Shown piece after piece: positions 53,037 to 61,087 of a DNA stretch of 64,000 nt. The stretch comes from an uncultured Bradyrhizobium sp. GTDB lineage: Bacteria > Pseudomonadota > Alphaproteobacteria > Rhizobiales > Xanthobacteraceae. Where the stretch lies: positions 62,001-126,000 of the forward strand of contig NZ_CAKZJO010000055.1 of NCBI RefSeq assembly GCF_936943645.1, in the 5' to 3' direction. The translations under genes were made by a program, and so were the position numbers. Within the stretch, counting starts at the first letter, position 1. Each line of letters opens with the position of its first letter. The notes under the pieces are model-generated. The model was not told where the DNA came from. It was given only the letters and a program-made list of their open reading frames with translations, and made no database searches.

Positions 53037-53852
53037 ATGCGTTTTTCCCTGACAACCTGGAACATCAATTCGGTGCGCCTGCGCATCGACCTGGTCGCGA
53101 AATTCCTCAAGAGCGCGCGGCCGGACGTGCTGTGCCTTCAGGAGACCAAGTGCATCGACGATGCCTTTCCGCTGAAGCGCTTCAAGCGGCTCGGCTATGA
53201 GCACGTCGCACTGAACGGGCAGAAGGGCTATCACGGCGTTGCCATCGTCTCGAAGATTCCGTTCGAGTCCACGGACATCCGCACTTTCTGCGACAAGGTG
53301 GATTCGCGCCACATCTCCGTGTCCTTCGGCGCGAAGGCCAACATCGCAAAACCGCTGGTGCTGCATAATTTCTACGTGCCCGCCGGCGGCGACATTCCCG
53401 ATCCCGCGCTGAACGAGAAATTCGACCACAAGCTTCGCTTCCTCGACGAGATGAAGGCGTGCGAGCCGCTGCATCCGCGCGGCGATGACAGGCACATCCT
53501 GGTCGGCGACCTCAACGTCGCCCCGCACGAGAACGACGTGTGGTCGCACAAGCAGCTTCTGAAGGTGGTCTCGCATACGCCTGTTGAAACCGAGAAGCTG
53601 AAGGCTGCGCTCGAGGCCGGCGAGTGGATCGACGTCGCGCGCGACCGCATTCCGATGTCGGAGAAGGTCTACACCTGGTGGAGCTACCGCTCCGCCGACT
53701 GGACCGTCGGCGATCGTGGCCGCAGGCTCGACCACATCTGGGTTTCGCGCGCGTTGAAGGACGCGGTCAGCGATTTCAGGATTTTGCGCGATGCGCGGAG
53801 CTGGGAACGTCCGTCGGACCATGTGCCCGTGACGGTGACGCTGGAGGTTTAG
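53037..53852 (+). CDS. xth: Exodeoxyribonuclease III
   Basis: This 271-residue endonuclease-exonuclease-phosphatase family protein is the main AP endonuclease. It opens MRFSLTTWNINSVRLRID. CLQETKC, with the catalytic Glu, is near residue 40. HNFYVPAGGDIPD and LVGDLNVAPHENDVW (with the catalytic Asp-x-Asn) are near 113 and 160. RLDHIWVS, with the final Asp-His, is near 234. It repairs abasic and oxidised DNA ends in the cytoplasm. The length and motifs are normal. No repair operon is adjacent. Confidence 0.95.
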   Translation: MRFSLTTWNINSVRLRIDLVAKFLKSARPDVLCLQETKCIDDAFPLKRFKRLGYEHVALNGQKGYHGVAIVSKIPFESTDIRTFCDKVDSRHISVSFGAKANIAKPLVLHNFYVPAGGDIPDPALNEKFDHKLRFLDEMKACEPLHPRGDDRHILVGDLNVAPHENDVWSHKQLLKVVSHTPVETEKLKAALEAGEWIDVARDRIPMSEKVYTWWSYRSADWTVGDRGRRLDHIWVSRALKDAVSDFRILRDARSWERPSDHVPVTVTLEV

Positions 53853-53860
53853 GCCTCCGT

Positions 53861-53902
53861 CGTCATTCCGGGGCGCGACGAAGTCGCGAGCCCGGAATGA
53901 CG
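53861..53902. repeat. Compact 42-base palindromic repeat
   Basis: CGTCATTCCGGGGCGCGACG is mirrored by CGTCGCGAGCCCGGAATGACG-type sequence over 42 bases. It is the shortest and cleanest member of the repeat set and lies between convergent xth and the cyclic-nucleotide-binding gene, where it can serve as a terminator. Confidence 0.8.
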
Positions 53903-53913
53903 GGCAGAGAAAG

Positions 53914-54357
53914 CTACGACGTCAGCTTCGCACCGGCCATCAGGATATCGCTCGCAATCTGACTTGAGCGCACCGCGAATTCGTCGCGCAGGCGCACGGC
54001 GGCGGCGGGATCGCTTTCAAGCACGCGCTGGAACAGGCTGCGGGCGACGCGGATGACGGAGGAATGCTCCAGCGCGATCGCGCTCGACGGCCGCTTCATC
54101 GGCACCACCAGGGCGAGCTCGCCGATCAACGCGCCGGGACCGGCGATCATTTCGGCACCGGCGCCGTCCTCGACCCGGAAGGCGCCGCGCTGGACCACGA
54201 AGCCGGCATCGGCGTCGTCGCCCAGATTGAACAGGGTGTCGCCGCGGACGAAGTCGCGCTGCTCGGAGCCGATCGCCAGCATGCGCAACGAGGCGTCGCC
54301 CAACAGGCGCAGTGTCGGGACTCGCTCGAGAAGCGCTACGTCGTCGTCGATTGACAT
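53914..54357 (-). CDS. Cyclic-nucleotide-binding domain protein without a DNA-binding domain
   Basis: This 147-residue protein is a single cNMP-binding (CAP-type) beta-barrel. RVPTLRLLGDASLRMLAIGSEQRDFVRGDTLFNLGDDADAGFVVQRGAFRV fits the first part, and PGALIGELALVVPMKRPSSAIALEHSSVIRVARSLFQRVLESDP the second. The usual phosphate-binding cassette of CAP, RSA, is here RPSSA. There is no helix-turn-helix, so it is not a classical CRP regulator and may act as a sensor subunit or protein partner. It lies next to an OmpR-type response regulator on the same strand, about 60 bases away. That pairing may be functional. Confidence 0.85.
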   Translation of the reverse strand: MSIDDDVALLERVPTLRLLGDASLRMLAIGSEQRDFVRGDTLFNLGDDADAGFVVQRGAFRVEDGAGAEMIAGPGALIGELALVVPMKRPSSAIALEHSSVIRVARSLFQRVLESDPAAAVRLRDEFAVRSSQIASDILMAGAKLTS

Positions 54358-54415
54358 TCAGATCCGAGGCTCAAGGGCATGCGATCTAAAACGATTCGCA
54401 CGCCCTTCGAGCGTA

Positions 54416-55102
54416 TCACGGCACCAGCTTGTAGCCACCGGCTTCGGTGACCAGGATTTCCGGGTTGGCGGCATCCTTCTCGATCTTCTGGCGCAGACGG
54501 TAGATGTGGGTTTCCAGCGTGTGGGTGGTGACGCCGGAATTATAGCCCCAGACCTCCTGGAGCAGGGTCTCGCGCGACACCGGCATCTGGCCGGCGCGGT
54601 AAAGGAAGCGGAGGATGGCGGTTTCCTTCTCCGTCAGCCGCACCTTGCGCGCATTGGCGGCGGTAAGCATTTTGGAGCCGGGGCGGAAGGAGTAGGGGCC
54701 GACCGAGAACACCGCGTCCTCGCTGGCCTCGTGCTGGCGGAGCTGGGCGCGGATGCGGGCCAGCAGGACCGCGAAGCGGAAGGGCTTCGCCACATAGTCG
54801 TTGGCGCCGGATTCCAGCCCCAAAATCGTGTCGGAATCGGTGTCGTGCCCGGTCAGCATGATGATCGGGGCCTTGAAGCCGCCCTTGCGCAAGGAGCGGA
54901 CCACCTCGCGACCGTCGGTGTCGGGCAGGCCGACATCCATCAGAACGAGATCGGGGGCATTGGCCTTGGCGGCGCTCGCACCTTTGGCGCCGGTATCGAC
55001 GGCGGAGGCTTCGAATTCTTCGTGTAGCGATAATTGCTCCACCAACGTGTCGCGCAGATCGGTATCGTCATCCACGATCAGGATCTTGCGGGCATTGGCC
55101 AT
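54416..55102 (-). CDS. OmpR-family DNA-binding response regulator, orphan
   Basis: This 228-residue regulator has a receiver domain with the phospho-acceptor in LVLMDVGLPD (Asp about 56), an acidic triad in VDDDTDL, and the conserved Thr and Lys in MLTGHD and VAKPFRF. The winged-helix domain has RLTEKETAILRFLYRAGQMPVSRETLLQEVWGYNSGVTTHTLETHIYRLRQKIE near 155-210. No histidine kinase is adjacent, so its partner lies elsewhere. It is divergent from the L,D-transpeptidase gene, which suggests a cell-envelope role like CenR-type regulators; that name is a guess. Confidence 0.9.
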   Translation of the reverse strand: MANARKILIVDDDTDLRDTLVEQLSLHEEFEASAVDTGAKGASAAKANAPDLVLMDVGLPDTDGREVVRSLRKGGFKAPIIMLTGHDTDSDTILGLESGANDYVAKPFRFAVLLARIRAQLRQHEASEDAVFSVGPYSFRPGSKMLTAANARKVRLTEKETAILRFLYRAGQMPVSRETLLQEVWGYNSGVTTHTLETHIYRLRQKIEKDAANPEILVTEAGGYKLVP

Positions 55103-55282
55103 AGGGGGTCATCCTTTTGGGGTCCGACTCGGCGCGCATCCATGCTGCACCCAGCCGTGAGGGGAAGTTTAGGGGGTCGCTGTTGTTATTGTTGTTCGTG
55201 TTGAAGTAGTGGGCTGTCGCCGATTCACAAGCCAGAAGCACTCTAACTCAGAATAGCAGGGCGTTTCGATGAATGTCCTGTA

Positions 55283-55876
55283 ATGAATTCGACATTGCAC
55301 GTTCACATGAAAAACAAAGCGGCTTCAGTTGGTTACACCATGAATCGAAGTGCCAGACCGCTCTCCGCGATCCGCGTTAAGCCTGCAGCCGGGAATCCGC
55401 GCCGAGGCTGGCTGACGGCGGGATCGCTGACCATCCCGGTCGCACTGGGGAGGGGCGGCATCCTCGCCAACAAGCGCGAGGGCGACGGCGGCACGCCCCG
55501 GGGCAGCTTCCGTCCCAGGAAATTGTGGTGGCGGGGCGACCGGCACAGCCGCCCGCAGAGCTTCCTGCCGACCCGGACCATCACCGGCGAGGACGCCTGG
55601 TGCGAGGATCCTAGGGACCGACATTACAACCAGGGAATCCGGCTTCGCGAGGGGCAGGGCGGTGACCGGCTCAAGCGCGCCGACCATCTCTATGACTTCA
55701 TCATCGAAATCGACCACAACACGAGGCCGCGCGTCGCCGGCCGCGGTAGCGCGGTGTTCCTGCACCTGGCCCGCGACAATTTCGGCCCGACAGCCGGCTG
55801 CGTCTCGATGACCAGGGCGGCGATGCTACAATTGCTGCGACGGCTGGGACCAAAAACAAGAATCATCATCGGGTGA
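55283..55876 (+). CDS. L,D-transpeptidase family protein (YkuD-like)
   Basis: This protein is up to 197 residues long and has the L,D-transpeptidase core. The domain begins near RRGWLTAGSLTIPVALGRGG and contains GDGGTPRGSFRP. The active site lies in FLHLARDNFGPTAGCVSM, near 160-178, with the catalytic Cys after TAG and the His at FLH. It is expected to form 3-3 cross-links or join lipoprotein to peptidoglycan in the periplasm. No clear signal peptide is visible, so export is uncertain. The start may be 55283, 55310 or 55340. The regulator gene is divergent. Confidence 0.85.
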   Translation: MNSTLHVHMKNKAASVGYTMNRSARPLSAIRVKPAAGNPRRGWLTAGSLTIPVALGRGGILANKREGDGGTPRGSFRPRKLWWRGDRHSRPQSFLPTRTITGEDAWCEDPRDRHYNQGIRLREGQGGDRLKRADHLYDFIIEIDHNTRPRVAGRGSAVFLHLARDNFGPTAGCVSMTRAAMLQLLRRLGPKTRIIIG

Positions 55877-55882
55877 GGACAC

Positions 55883-56668
55883 ATGCTCGACAAGGATCAG
55901 ACCGCCGCCGCATCGCGCATCCTCTTTCAACATTGGCGCGACGGTTCCAAGCTCGACGCTCTGGAAGGGCGCCTGCGGCCGCAGAGCCGCACTGAGGGCT
56001 ATGCCGTTCAGGCCGGCCTCGAAACATTGTCGCGCGGACAATTGTTCGGCTGGAAGATCGCGGCCACGAGCTCGTCCGGACAGAAGCACATCAACGTCAC
56101 GGGACCCTTGGCCGGACGCATCATGAGCGACACCGTGATCGCGGATGGCGGCACCGCGTCGATGAGGGGCAACGAGATGCGCGTCGGCGAGCCGGAATTC
56201 GCTTTCCGGATGGGGCGCGACTTGCCGCCGCGCGCCACGTCGTATCCCGTCGACGAGGTTCTGGCCGCCGTCGAGAGCTTTCATCCCGCGATCGAGATTC
56301 CCGATTCGCGCTTTGCCGATTTCGCAAGCGCCGGCGAGGCGCAGCTGATCGCCGACAATGCTTGCGCGCATCTGTTCGTGCTGGGCGCGGCGACGACTGC
56401 GAACTGGCGCGCGATGGATCTGGTCGAGGAGCGGCCGCAGATCACCCTGCGTGGCGAGCGCTATATCGGCCACGGCAAGAACGTGCTCGGCGATCCCCGC
56501 GTTGCGCTCGCCTGGCTTGCCAACGAGCTCTCCGGACTCGGCATCACCTTGCGGGCAGGGCAGGTGGTGACGACAGGCACGTGCCATCCGCCGCTGCCGA
56601 TTGCGGCCGGGGATCAGTTTGCGGCGGACTTTGGTGTGTTGGGCAAGGTGTCGGTCGGGTTCGTTTAG
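55883..56668 (+). CDS. 2-keto-4-pentenoate hydratase family protein (MhpD-like)
   Basis: This 261-residue protein fits the 2-hydroxypenta-2,4-dienoate hydratase family. It has GQLFGWKIAATSSSGQKHINVTGPLAGRI near 49-78, the metal-binding stretch GEPEFAFRMGRDLPPR near 103, and AVESFHPAIEIPDSRF near 130. FVLGAATTANWRAMDL and GHGKNVLGDPRVALAWLANELSGLGITLRAGQVVTTGT follow. It would add water to a dienoate in meta-cleavage of aromatic acids. No other meta-cleavage genes are beside it. The ATG is about 7 bases after the L,D-transpeptidase stop, but their roles look unrelated. Confidence 0.85.
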   Translation: MLDKDQTAAASRILFQHWRDGSKLDALEGRLRPQSRTEGYAVQAGLETLSRGQLFGWKIAATSSSGQKHINVTGPLAGRIMSDTVIADGGTASMRGNEMRVGEPEFAFRMGRDLPPRATSYPVDEVLAAVESFHPAIEIPDSRFADFASAGEAQLIADNACAHLFVLGAATTANWRAMDLVEERPQITLRGERYIGHGKNVLGDPRVALAWLANELSGLGITLRAGQVVTTGTCHPPLPIAAGDQFAADFGVLGKVSVGFV

Positions 56669-56691
56669 GCGGCCCAATATTCCGCTGTCGT

Positions 56692-56852
56692 TGTGAGCGC
56701 CGCGCTTCGCCGCTCGTGCCCCGGACGTAGCGCAACGCCCTTAGCGGTGCGCTGCTGAGCCGGGGCCTATTTCGCCGCACTGTACCGTGTTGCTCTGGGT
56801 CCCGGCTCTGCGCTGCAACGCTTTAGCGTTGCAGCTTGTCCGGGACACGAGA
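56692..56852. repeat. Palindromic intergenic repeat of the CCCGGACG type
   Basis: The arm GTGAGCGCCGCGCTTCGCCGCTCGTGCCCCGGACG has a partner arm with GCTTGTCCGGGACACGAG. The inner part has GCGCAACGC-like stems and TTAGCGGTGCGCTGCTGAGCCGGGGC. It is one of the composite repeats seen elsewhere in the window. It starts 24 bases after the hydratase stop. Confidence 0.6.
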
Positions 56853-56878
56853 GTGCGTGTCGACGATGCACCTTGTTC

Positions 56879-56965
56879 CGTCATTGCGAGGAGCCCTTGC
56901 GACGAAGCAATCCAGAGTCCCACCGCGGAGACACTCTGGATTGCTTCGCTGCGCTCGCAATGACG
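56879..56965. repeat. REP-like palindrome CGTCATTGCGAGGAGC type
   Basis: CGTCATTGCGAGGAGC, GCGACGAAGCAATCCAGAG and the mirrored CTCTGGATTGCTTCGCTGCGCTCGCAATGACG give a near-perfect long palindrome of 87 bases. It differs from the other repeats in the window. Together with the element just before it, it fills the gap between convergent hydratase and YggS genes, about 340 bases in which I see no gene. Confidence 0.8.
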
Positions 56966-57007
56966 AAATCAATAGCGGTTGCGGGGCACGGTCCTCGCTA
57001 ACGGCCC

Positions 57008-57697
57008 CTACCTGTGCCCGAAGATCGCGCTGCCTACCCGTACATGGGTGGCGCCCAGCATGATCGCCGTCGCAAAATCCGCGCTCATGCCCATCGAGAG
57101 ATTGGTCAATCCATTGCGCGCGGCGATCTTAGCGGTGAGCGCGAAATGCGCCGCGGGCGGTTCGTCGACCGGCGGGATGCACATCAGCCCGGAGATCGTC
57201 AGCCCATAAGTGTCGCGGCAGCTCGCGATAAAGGCGTCGGCCTCGCCGGGCGCGATGCCGGCCTTCTGCGGCTCCTCCCCGGTGTTGATCTGGACGAACA
57301 GCTGCGGATGCTTGTTCTGGGATTCGATTTCCTTGGCTAACGCTTGGCAAATGCTCGGACGGTCGACCGAATGGATGGCATCGAACAGAGCAACCGCCTC
57401 TTTCGCCTTGTTGGATTGCAACGGTCCGATCAGATGAAGCGCGATGCCGGGGTAAACGGTCGTTAACGCCGGCCACTTGCCCTTGGCCTCCTGCACCCGA
57501 TTCTCGCCGAATACACGCTGTCCGGCTTCGATGACCGGGATAATTGCATCCGCGGCGAACGTCTTGGACACAGCGATCAGCGTCACGGCGGCGCGATCGC
57601 GGCGCGCATCCTTGCAGGCGCGGGCGATTTCGGCTTCGACCGCGGCGAGTGCGTTTGGTGAATGGCTGGTTACCGGCGCGGCGTTTTGATCTGTCAT
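57008..57697 (-). CDS. YggS-family pyridoxal-phosphate-binding protein
   Basis: This 229-residue protein is a member of the PLP homeostasis (YggS/PROSC) family, a TIM barrel without known catalytic activity. The PLP Lys is in TLIAVSKTFAADAIIPVIEAGQRVFGENRVQEA near 42, and HLIGPLQSNKAKEAVALFDAIHSVDR is the family block near 88. LMCIPPVDEPPA, then LSMGMSADFATAIMLGATHVRVGSAIFG, ends the fold. It buffers free PLP and affects amino-acid metabolism. It starts at the ATG at 57695-57697 and is divergent from the diguanylate cyclase gene. Confidence 0.93.
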   Translation of the reverse strand: MTDQNAAPVTSHSPNALAAVEAEIARACKDARRDRAAVTLIAVSKTFAADAIIPVIEAGQRVFGENRVQEAKGKWPALTTVYPGIALHLIGPLQSNKAKEAVALFDAIHSVDRPSICQALAKEIESQNKHPQLFVQINTGEEPQKAGIAPGEADAFIASCRDTYGLTISGLMCIPPVDEPPAAHFALTAKIAARNGLTNLSMGMSADFATAIMLGATHVRVGSAIFGHR

Positions 57698-57787
57698 GAC
57701 GTCGATTGATTAAGGTCGTAACCGAGGTAAGTCCAATTTTACCGAGTTCAAGAAAGAGTTTTTGAACCCTTCGCTTTACCTTGGCCC

Positions 57788-59503
57788 ATGGGGTGGGTAG
57801 CGAAGATGGCAAGCATCAGTCTCAACCGCAAGCGAGCGAAACTCAAGCAGGTTCTCGGAATCCGGGCGCGGCTTGCGTTGCTCGCGGTGATTCTGGTGGC
57901 GCCCTTGATGCTGGAGCGCATCCGTTCGCTCGAAGACACCCGCACCCGGCAGATCGCCCAGGCCACGGTCGAATTCACCACCGTCGCAAGGCACAGCGCC
58001 GACGCGCAGCGCGAAGTCATCTCGTCGGTCGAGACCATCCTGAAATCGGAAGCTTTCATCCGCGCCTCCGCCGGTGGCGTCAGCAAGAGCTGCGACGTGC
58101 TGCGCGCGAGCCTGCCGTCGAACCTGCCCTGGATCCGTACGCTGTTGATCGCAGGCCAGGACGGACGCATCCAATGCTCCACCAACAACATGTATGTCGG
58201 CCTCGACCTCAGCGACCGGCCCTATTTTCAGCAGGCGCAGGAAACCGGCCGTTTCGTGCTGAGCGATTTCATCCTGTCGCGACCCGTATCGACGCCAACC
58301 GTGATGGCGGTCTATCCGGTGTCCGCCTTCAGCGGCGCATCCGACGCCGTCGTTCTCGCCACCGTCAACCTCGACTGGATGTCGAAGGTGATGAGCAATC
58401 TGGGCGGCCGCGCCGGTATCACCGCGGTGCTGGTCGACAGCGCAGGCACCGTGCTGGCGGCTCCGGCGGATCAGCACAGCGCGGTCGGCCGTCCGCTCGA
58501 CAACATGCCGCTGATGTCTGCGATCGCCGATCGTGCGCTGCGCTCTGACCAGGACGAAGGCTCGCTGTCCTTCCTCGCCGCAGACGGCTCACGCCGCGCG
58601 GTCAGCTATATCCGCATCGCCGGCACAAATGCCCGCCTGATCGCCAGCATCGACGAGGACAAGGTGTCCGCGGCGGTCAGCCGCGACATTCGCACCGCCT
58701 ATCTCCAGCTCGCCTTCGTCGTCGTGTTCGTCCTGCTCGGCGCGCTGATCGCCGCCGAGAAGCTCGTCATCAAGCCGATCGAGATGCTCGCCGACATGGC
58801 CAAGCGTCTCGGCGAGGGTGATCTGTCGGCGCGCGCGGCGCGCAATCGCCTGCCGGCCGAGTTCGTGCCGCTGGCTCGTGCGTTCAACGCCATGGCCGCG
58901 CAGCTGAGCCAGCGCGAGCGCGAGCTGATCGCGAGCAACGACCGGCTGACGGTGATGGCCTCGATCGACATGCTGTCGGGCCTCGCCAATCGGCGCGGCT
59001 TCCAGAGCCGGCTCGACTTCGAGTGGATGCGCGCGCAGCAATATGGCAGCGACCTCGCGCTGCTGATGATCGACGTCGATCATTTCAAGCTGTTCAACGA
59101 CACCTATGGCCATCTCGAAGGCGATTCCTGCCTGACCCGCCTCGGCGAGTCGCTGTCCGGCATCGCCGCCGACACGATGGGCTTTGCGGCACGCTATGGC
59201 GGGGAGGAATTCTGCCTGCTGCTGCCGAACACCGATGTGAACCGCGCCGTGGAAATCGGCGAGCTGGTGCGTGCGGCCGTGCTGAAGCTGTGCCTGCCGC
59301 ACATCACCTCCGCGCACATGATCGTCACGGTCTCGATCGGCGTTGCCGCGGCTAAGCCCAACGAGGCCTTGCGCCCCGGCGATCTCATCGAAGCCGCCGA
59401 CGCCGCGCTCTACGCCGCCAAGCACCGTGGCCGGAACAACGTCGTCGAGCACGGCGTGCAAGCGATCGAGACCGGCGCGGCTGACATGATGATGGCGGGC
59501 TAG
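57788..59503 (+). CDS. Membrane diguanylate cyclase with dCache-like sensor and HAMP
   Basis: This 571-residue protein has a first membrane helix (RARLALLAVILVAPLML, about 26-42), a periplasmic dCache-like sensor with PWIRTLLIAGQDGRIQCSTNNMYVGLDLSDRPYFQQA, a second helix near 306-323, a HAMP linker and a GGDEF domain. The catalytic motif is RYGGEEFCLLL near 470, with MIDVDHFKLFNDTYGHLEGD upstream. It should make cyclic-di-GMP. The inhibitory RxxD site is missing: the relevant residues before RYGGEEF are DTMG instead of R-x-x-D. Feedback control by the product is therefore not expected. The start may be 57788 or 57806. Confidence 0.92.
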   Translation: MGWVAKMASISLNRKRAKLKQVLGIRARLALLAVILVAPLMLERIRSLEDTRTRQIAQATVEFTTVARHSADAQREVISSVETILKSEAFIRASAGGVSKSCDVLRASLPSNLPWIRTLLIAGQDGRIQCSTNNMYVGLDLSDRPYFQQAQETGRFVLSDFILSRPVSTPTVMAVYPVSAFSGASDAVVLATVNLDWMSKVMSNLGGRAGITAVLVDSAGTVLAAPADQHSAVGRPLDNMPLMSAIADRALRSDQDEGSLSFLAADGSRRAVSYIRIAGTNARLIASIDEDKVSAAVSRDIRTAYLQLAFVVVFVLLGALIAAEKLVIKPIEMLADMAKRLGEGDLSARAARNRLPAEFVPLARAFNAMAAQLSQRERELIASNDRLTVMASIDMLSGLANRRGFQSRLDFEWMRAQQYGSDLALLMIDVDHFKLFNDTYGHLEGDSCLTRLGESLSGIAADTMGFAARYGGEEFCLLLPNTDVNRAVEIGELVRAAVLKLCLPHITSAHMIVTVSIGVAAAKPNEALRPGDLIEAADAALYAAKHRGRNNVVEHGVQAIETGAADMMMAG

Positions 59504-59504
59504 T

Positions 59505-60197
59505 TTAGTATCGCGCTGCGGCAGCGGTCAGACTGAAATCGGTAAAGCCTGCTCTCGTCTCGACATAGGCCATGCGAAAATCGTCCGGCGATTTCGCAAA
59601 GTGCTGGCACCCGGCGTTCTTGAGTTCGTCCTCGGAGCCATAACCCCACAGCGCACCGATTGGCAGCACACCGTTCTCGATCGCTCCGATGACGTCATAG
59701 GAGCGGTCGCCGACCATCACCGCCTCACCGCTGTCGACTTGTGCGGCCACGAGGGCGCGGCCGACGAGGTCGGTCTTCGTATCGGTCTCGGCCAAGCCCG
59801 CACCGATCACTCCGGCTACATAGTTGTCGAGCTTGAGATAGCGCACCACCTCAATCGCTTGGTTTTGGGGCTTCGAGGTCACGATCCAAATGGCCGAACC
59901 GCGTTTCTGGACGCCGCGGAGCAGCTCTATTACACCCGGATATAATTCGTTGGCAACAATTCCCGTCCGTTCAAAAAGGGCCCGGAAGGCAGCCATTCCA
60001 TGGTCGATCTCGATCTGACTTACGTCGGGCCGCATCGCACGAAAGACCTGGGGAAGCGGCGTTCCCAAAAACTTCTTGAGCTGGGCATCGGAGACCACCG
60101 GGACGCCGATCGTCTCCAGACCACGCCGGAACGCAGGATACAGCCCCGCCCGCGAGTCGGTCAGGGTGCCGTCGAGGTCAAAGAAATAGGCCTGCAT
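59505..60197 (-). CDS. HAD-family phosphatase, phosphoglycolate-phosphatase-like
   Basis: This protein of about 230 residues is a HAD phosphatase. It opens MQAYFFDLDGTLTDSRAGL with the nucleophile motif DLDGT. Motif II is IVTSKP, and motif IV is VMVGDRSYDVIGAIENG with the acidic pair. A helical cap follows the first motif. It resembles phosphoglycolate phosphatase or other small-phosphate phosphatases, but substrates are hard to predict. I prefer the ATG six codons inside the open frame (60195-60197), so that motif I lies near the start; an ATG at 60215 is also possible. It is convergent with the diguanylate cyclase gene, only 2 bases apart. Confidence 0.85.
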   Translation of the reverse strand: MQAYFFDLDGTLTDSRAGLYPAFRRGLETIGVPVVSDAQLKKFLGTPLPQVFRAMRPDVSQIEIDHGMAAFRALFERTGIVANELYPGVIELLRGVQKRGSAIWIVTSKPQNQAIEVVRYLKLDNYVAGVIGAGLAETDTKTDLVGRALVAAQVDSGEAVMVGDRSYDVIGAIENGVLPIGALWGYGSEDELKNAGCQHFAKSPDDFRMAYVETRAGFTDFSLTAAAARY

Positions 60198-60275
60198 CGC
60201 GTCAATATAGGGCATCGAACGCCGATCCGAAACCGGCCTGTTCGCCTTTGGCTCCGCGAGCTGTTGATGGCTCGG

Positions 60276-60995
60276 CTACGCGTCCTCGTCGTCCGCTTCT
60301 TCCTGTTTCGTCAGGACGGCCGTCAGCAGGCTCGCCATCTTGGCGACATGCCGCGCGTAGTTCTTTCGAGCGGCCCCCCGCAGCCAGAGGCTGATCAGGC
60401 CATAGCCGACGATCATCACGACCAGGCGTCCGAATCCGCCTGCCGAGTCGAATGCACCATTGAGAAATGCCGACACCACGAGCGCGAGAAAAACCGCGCA
60501 GAACGAAATCAGGAGATTGAGCTGAAACTCCAGATGATACCAATACTGCTCCCGGACGTAGGCAAGCTTCTCGGGCCCGATCCGCTCGACGAGAATGATC
60601 TCGGGGTCGGTGTACAGATTGAAACTCCGCTTCAGCCCATCGTCGTTCAGTCCCAGTGCCTCCCAGCTCTTGTCGCGCAGCATTTGCGAGAGCTTGGCGT
60701 GCAGTGCGAACAGCTCCCCGTTGCTTTCTTTGAAAGGCGTGCGCACCAGCCAGTCATTCAGCCCCATGAAGACGATGATATTGGACAACAGGCCGACAAA
60801 AATTGAAGCTGGAAACGCGATGATCAGCAGCGTCGAAGCCTGGCTGCTGTTGCCGAGAATCTTCAAGACATAGGATTCGTAGCCTCTGTACTGAGCGATG
60901 TCGGCCTCGACGATGCCAAATGCGCACAGCCACACCAGGCCGGGAAGGAAAGTCTTGATCAGGCTTCCGAAGGTAACGGCACCGAAAATGTTCAT
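60276..60995 (-). CDS. Membrane protein of unknown function
   Basis: This 239-residue protein has about four membrane helices: SLIKTFLPGLVWLCAFGIV (about 11-29), TLLIIAFPASIFVGLLSNIIVFMGL near 55-80, and two in LLISFCAVFLALVVSAFLNGA and LVVMIVGYGLISLWLRGAARKNY near 163-210. A soluble segment of about 85 residues lies between the second and third helices. It ends in an acidic tail KQEEADDEDA. I do not recognise a named family. It lies between the HAD gene and the second GGDEF gene on the same strand. The codon use looks less biased than in its neighbours, which may be a sign of a poorly expressed or acquired gene. Confidence 0.7.
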   Translation of the reverse strand: MNIFGAVTFGSLIKTFLPGLVWLCAFGIVEADIAQYRGYESYVLKILGNSSQASTLLIIAFPASIFVGLLSNIIVFMGLNDWLVRTPFKESNGELFALHAKLSQMLRDKSWEALGLNDDGLKRSFNLYTDPEIILVERIGPEKLAYVREQYWYHLEFQLNLLISFCAVFLALVVSAFLNGAFDSAGGFGRLVVMIVGYGLISLWLRGAARKNYARHVAKMASLLTAVLTKQEEADDEDA

Positions 60996-61087
60996 TGTGC
61001 AGGCCGGCCTGTGTGAGGATCACGCCGCACAACCTAAGGTAAAACGAACCATCTGTGAATAGGTGACCCAACCGCAGGCCGGCCGCG

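Noticed and set aside
55103..55282. GTTGTTATTGTTGTT stretch between the response regulator and L,D-transpeptidase as a microsatellite
   Set aside because: The run is short and irregular and shows no longer pattern. It is not worth a separate feature.
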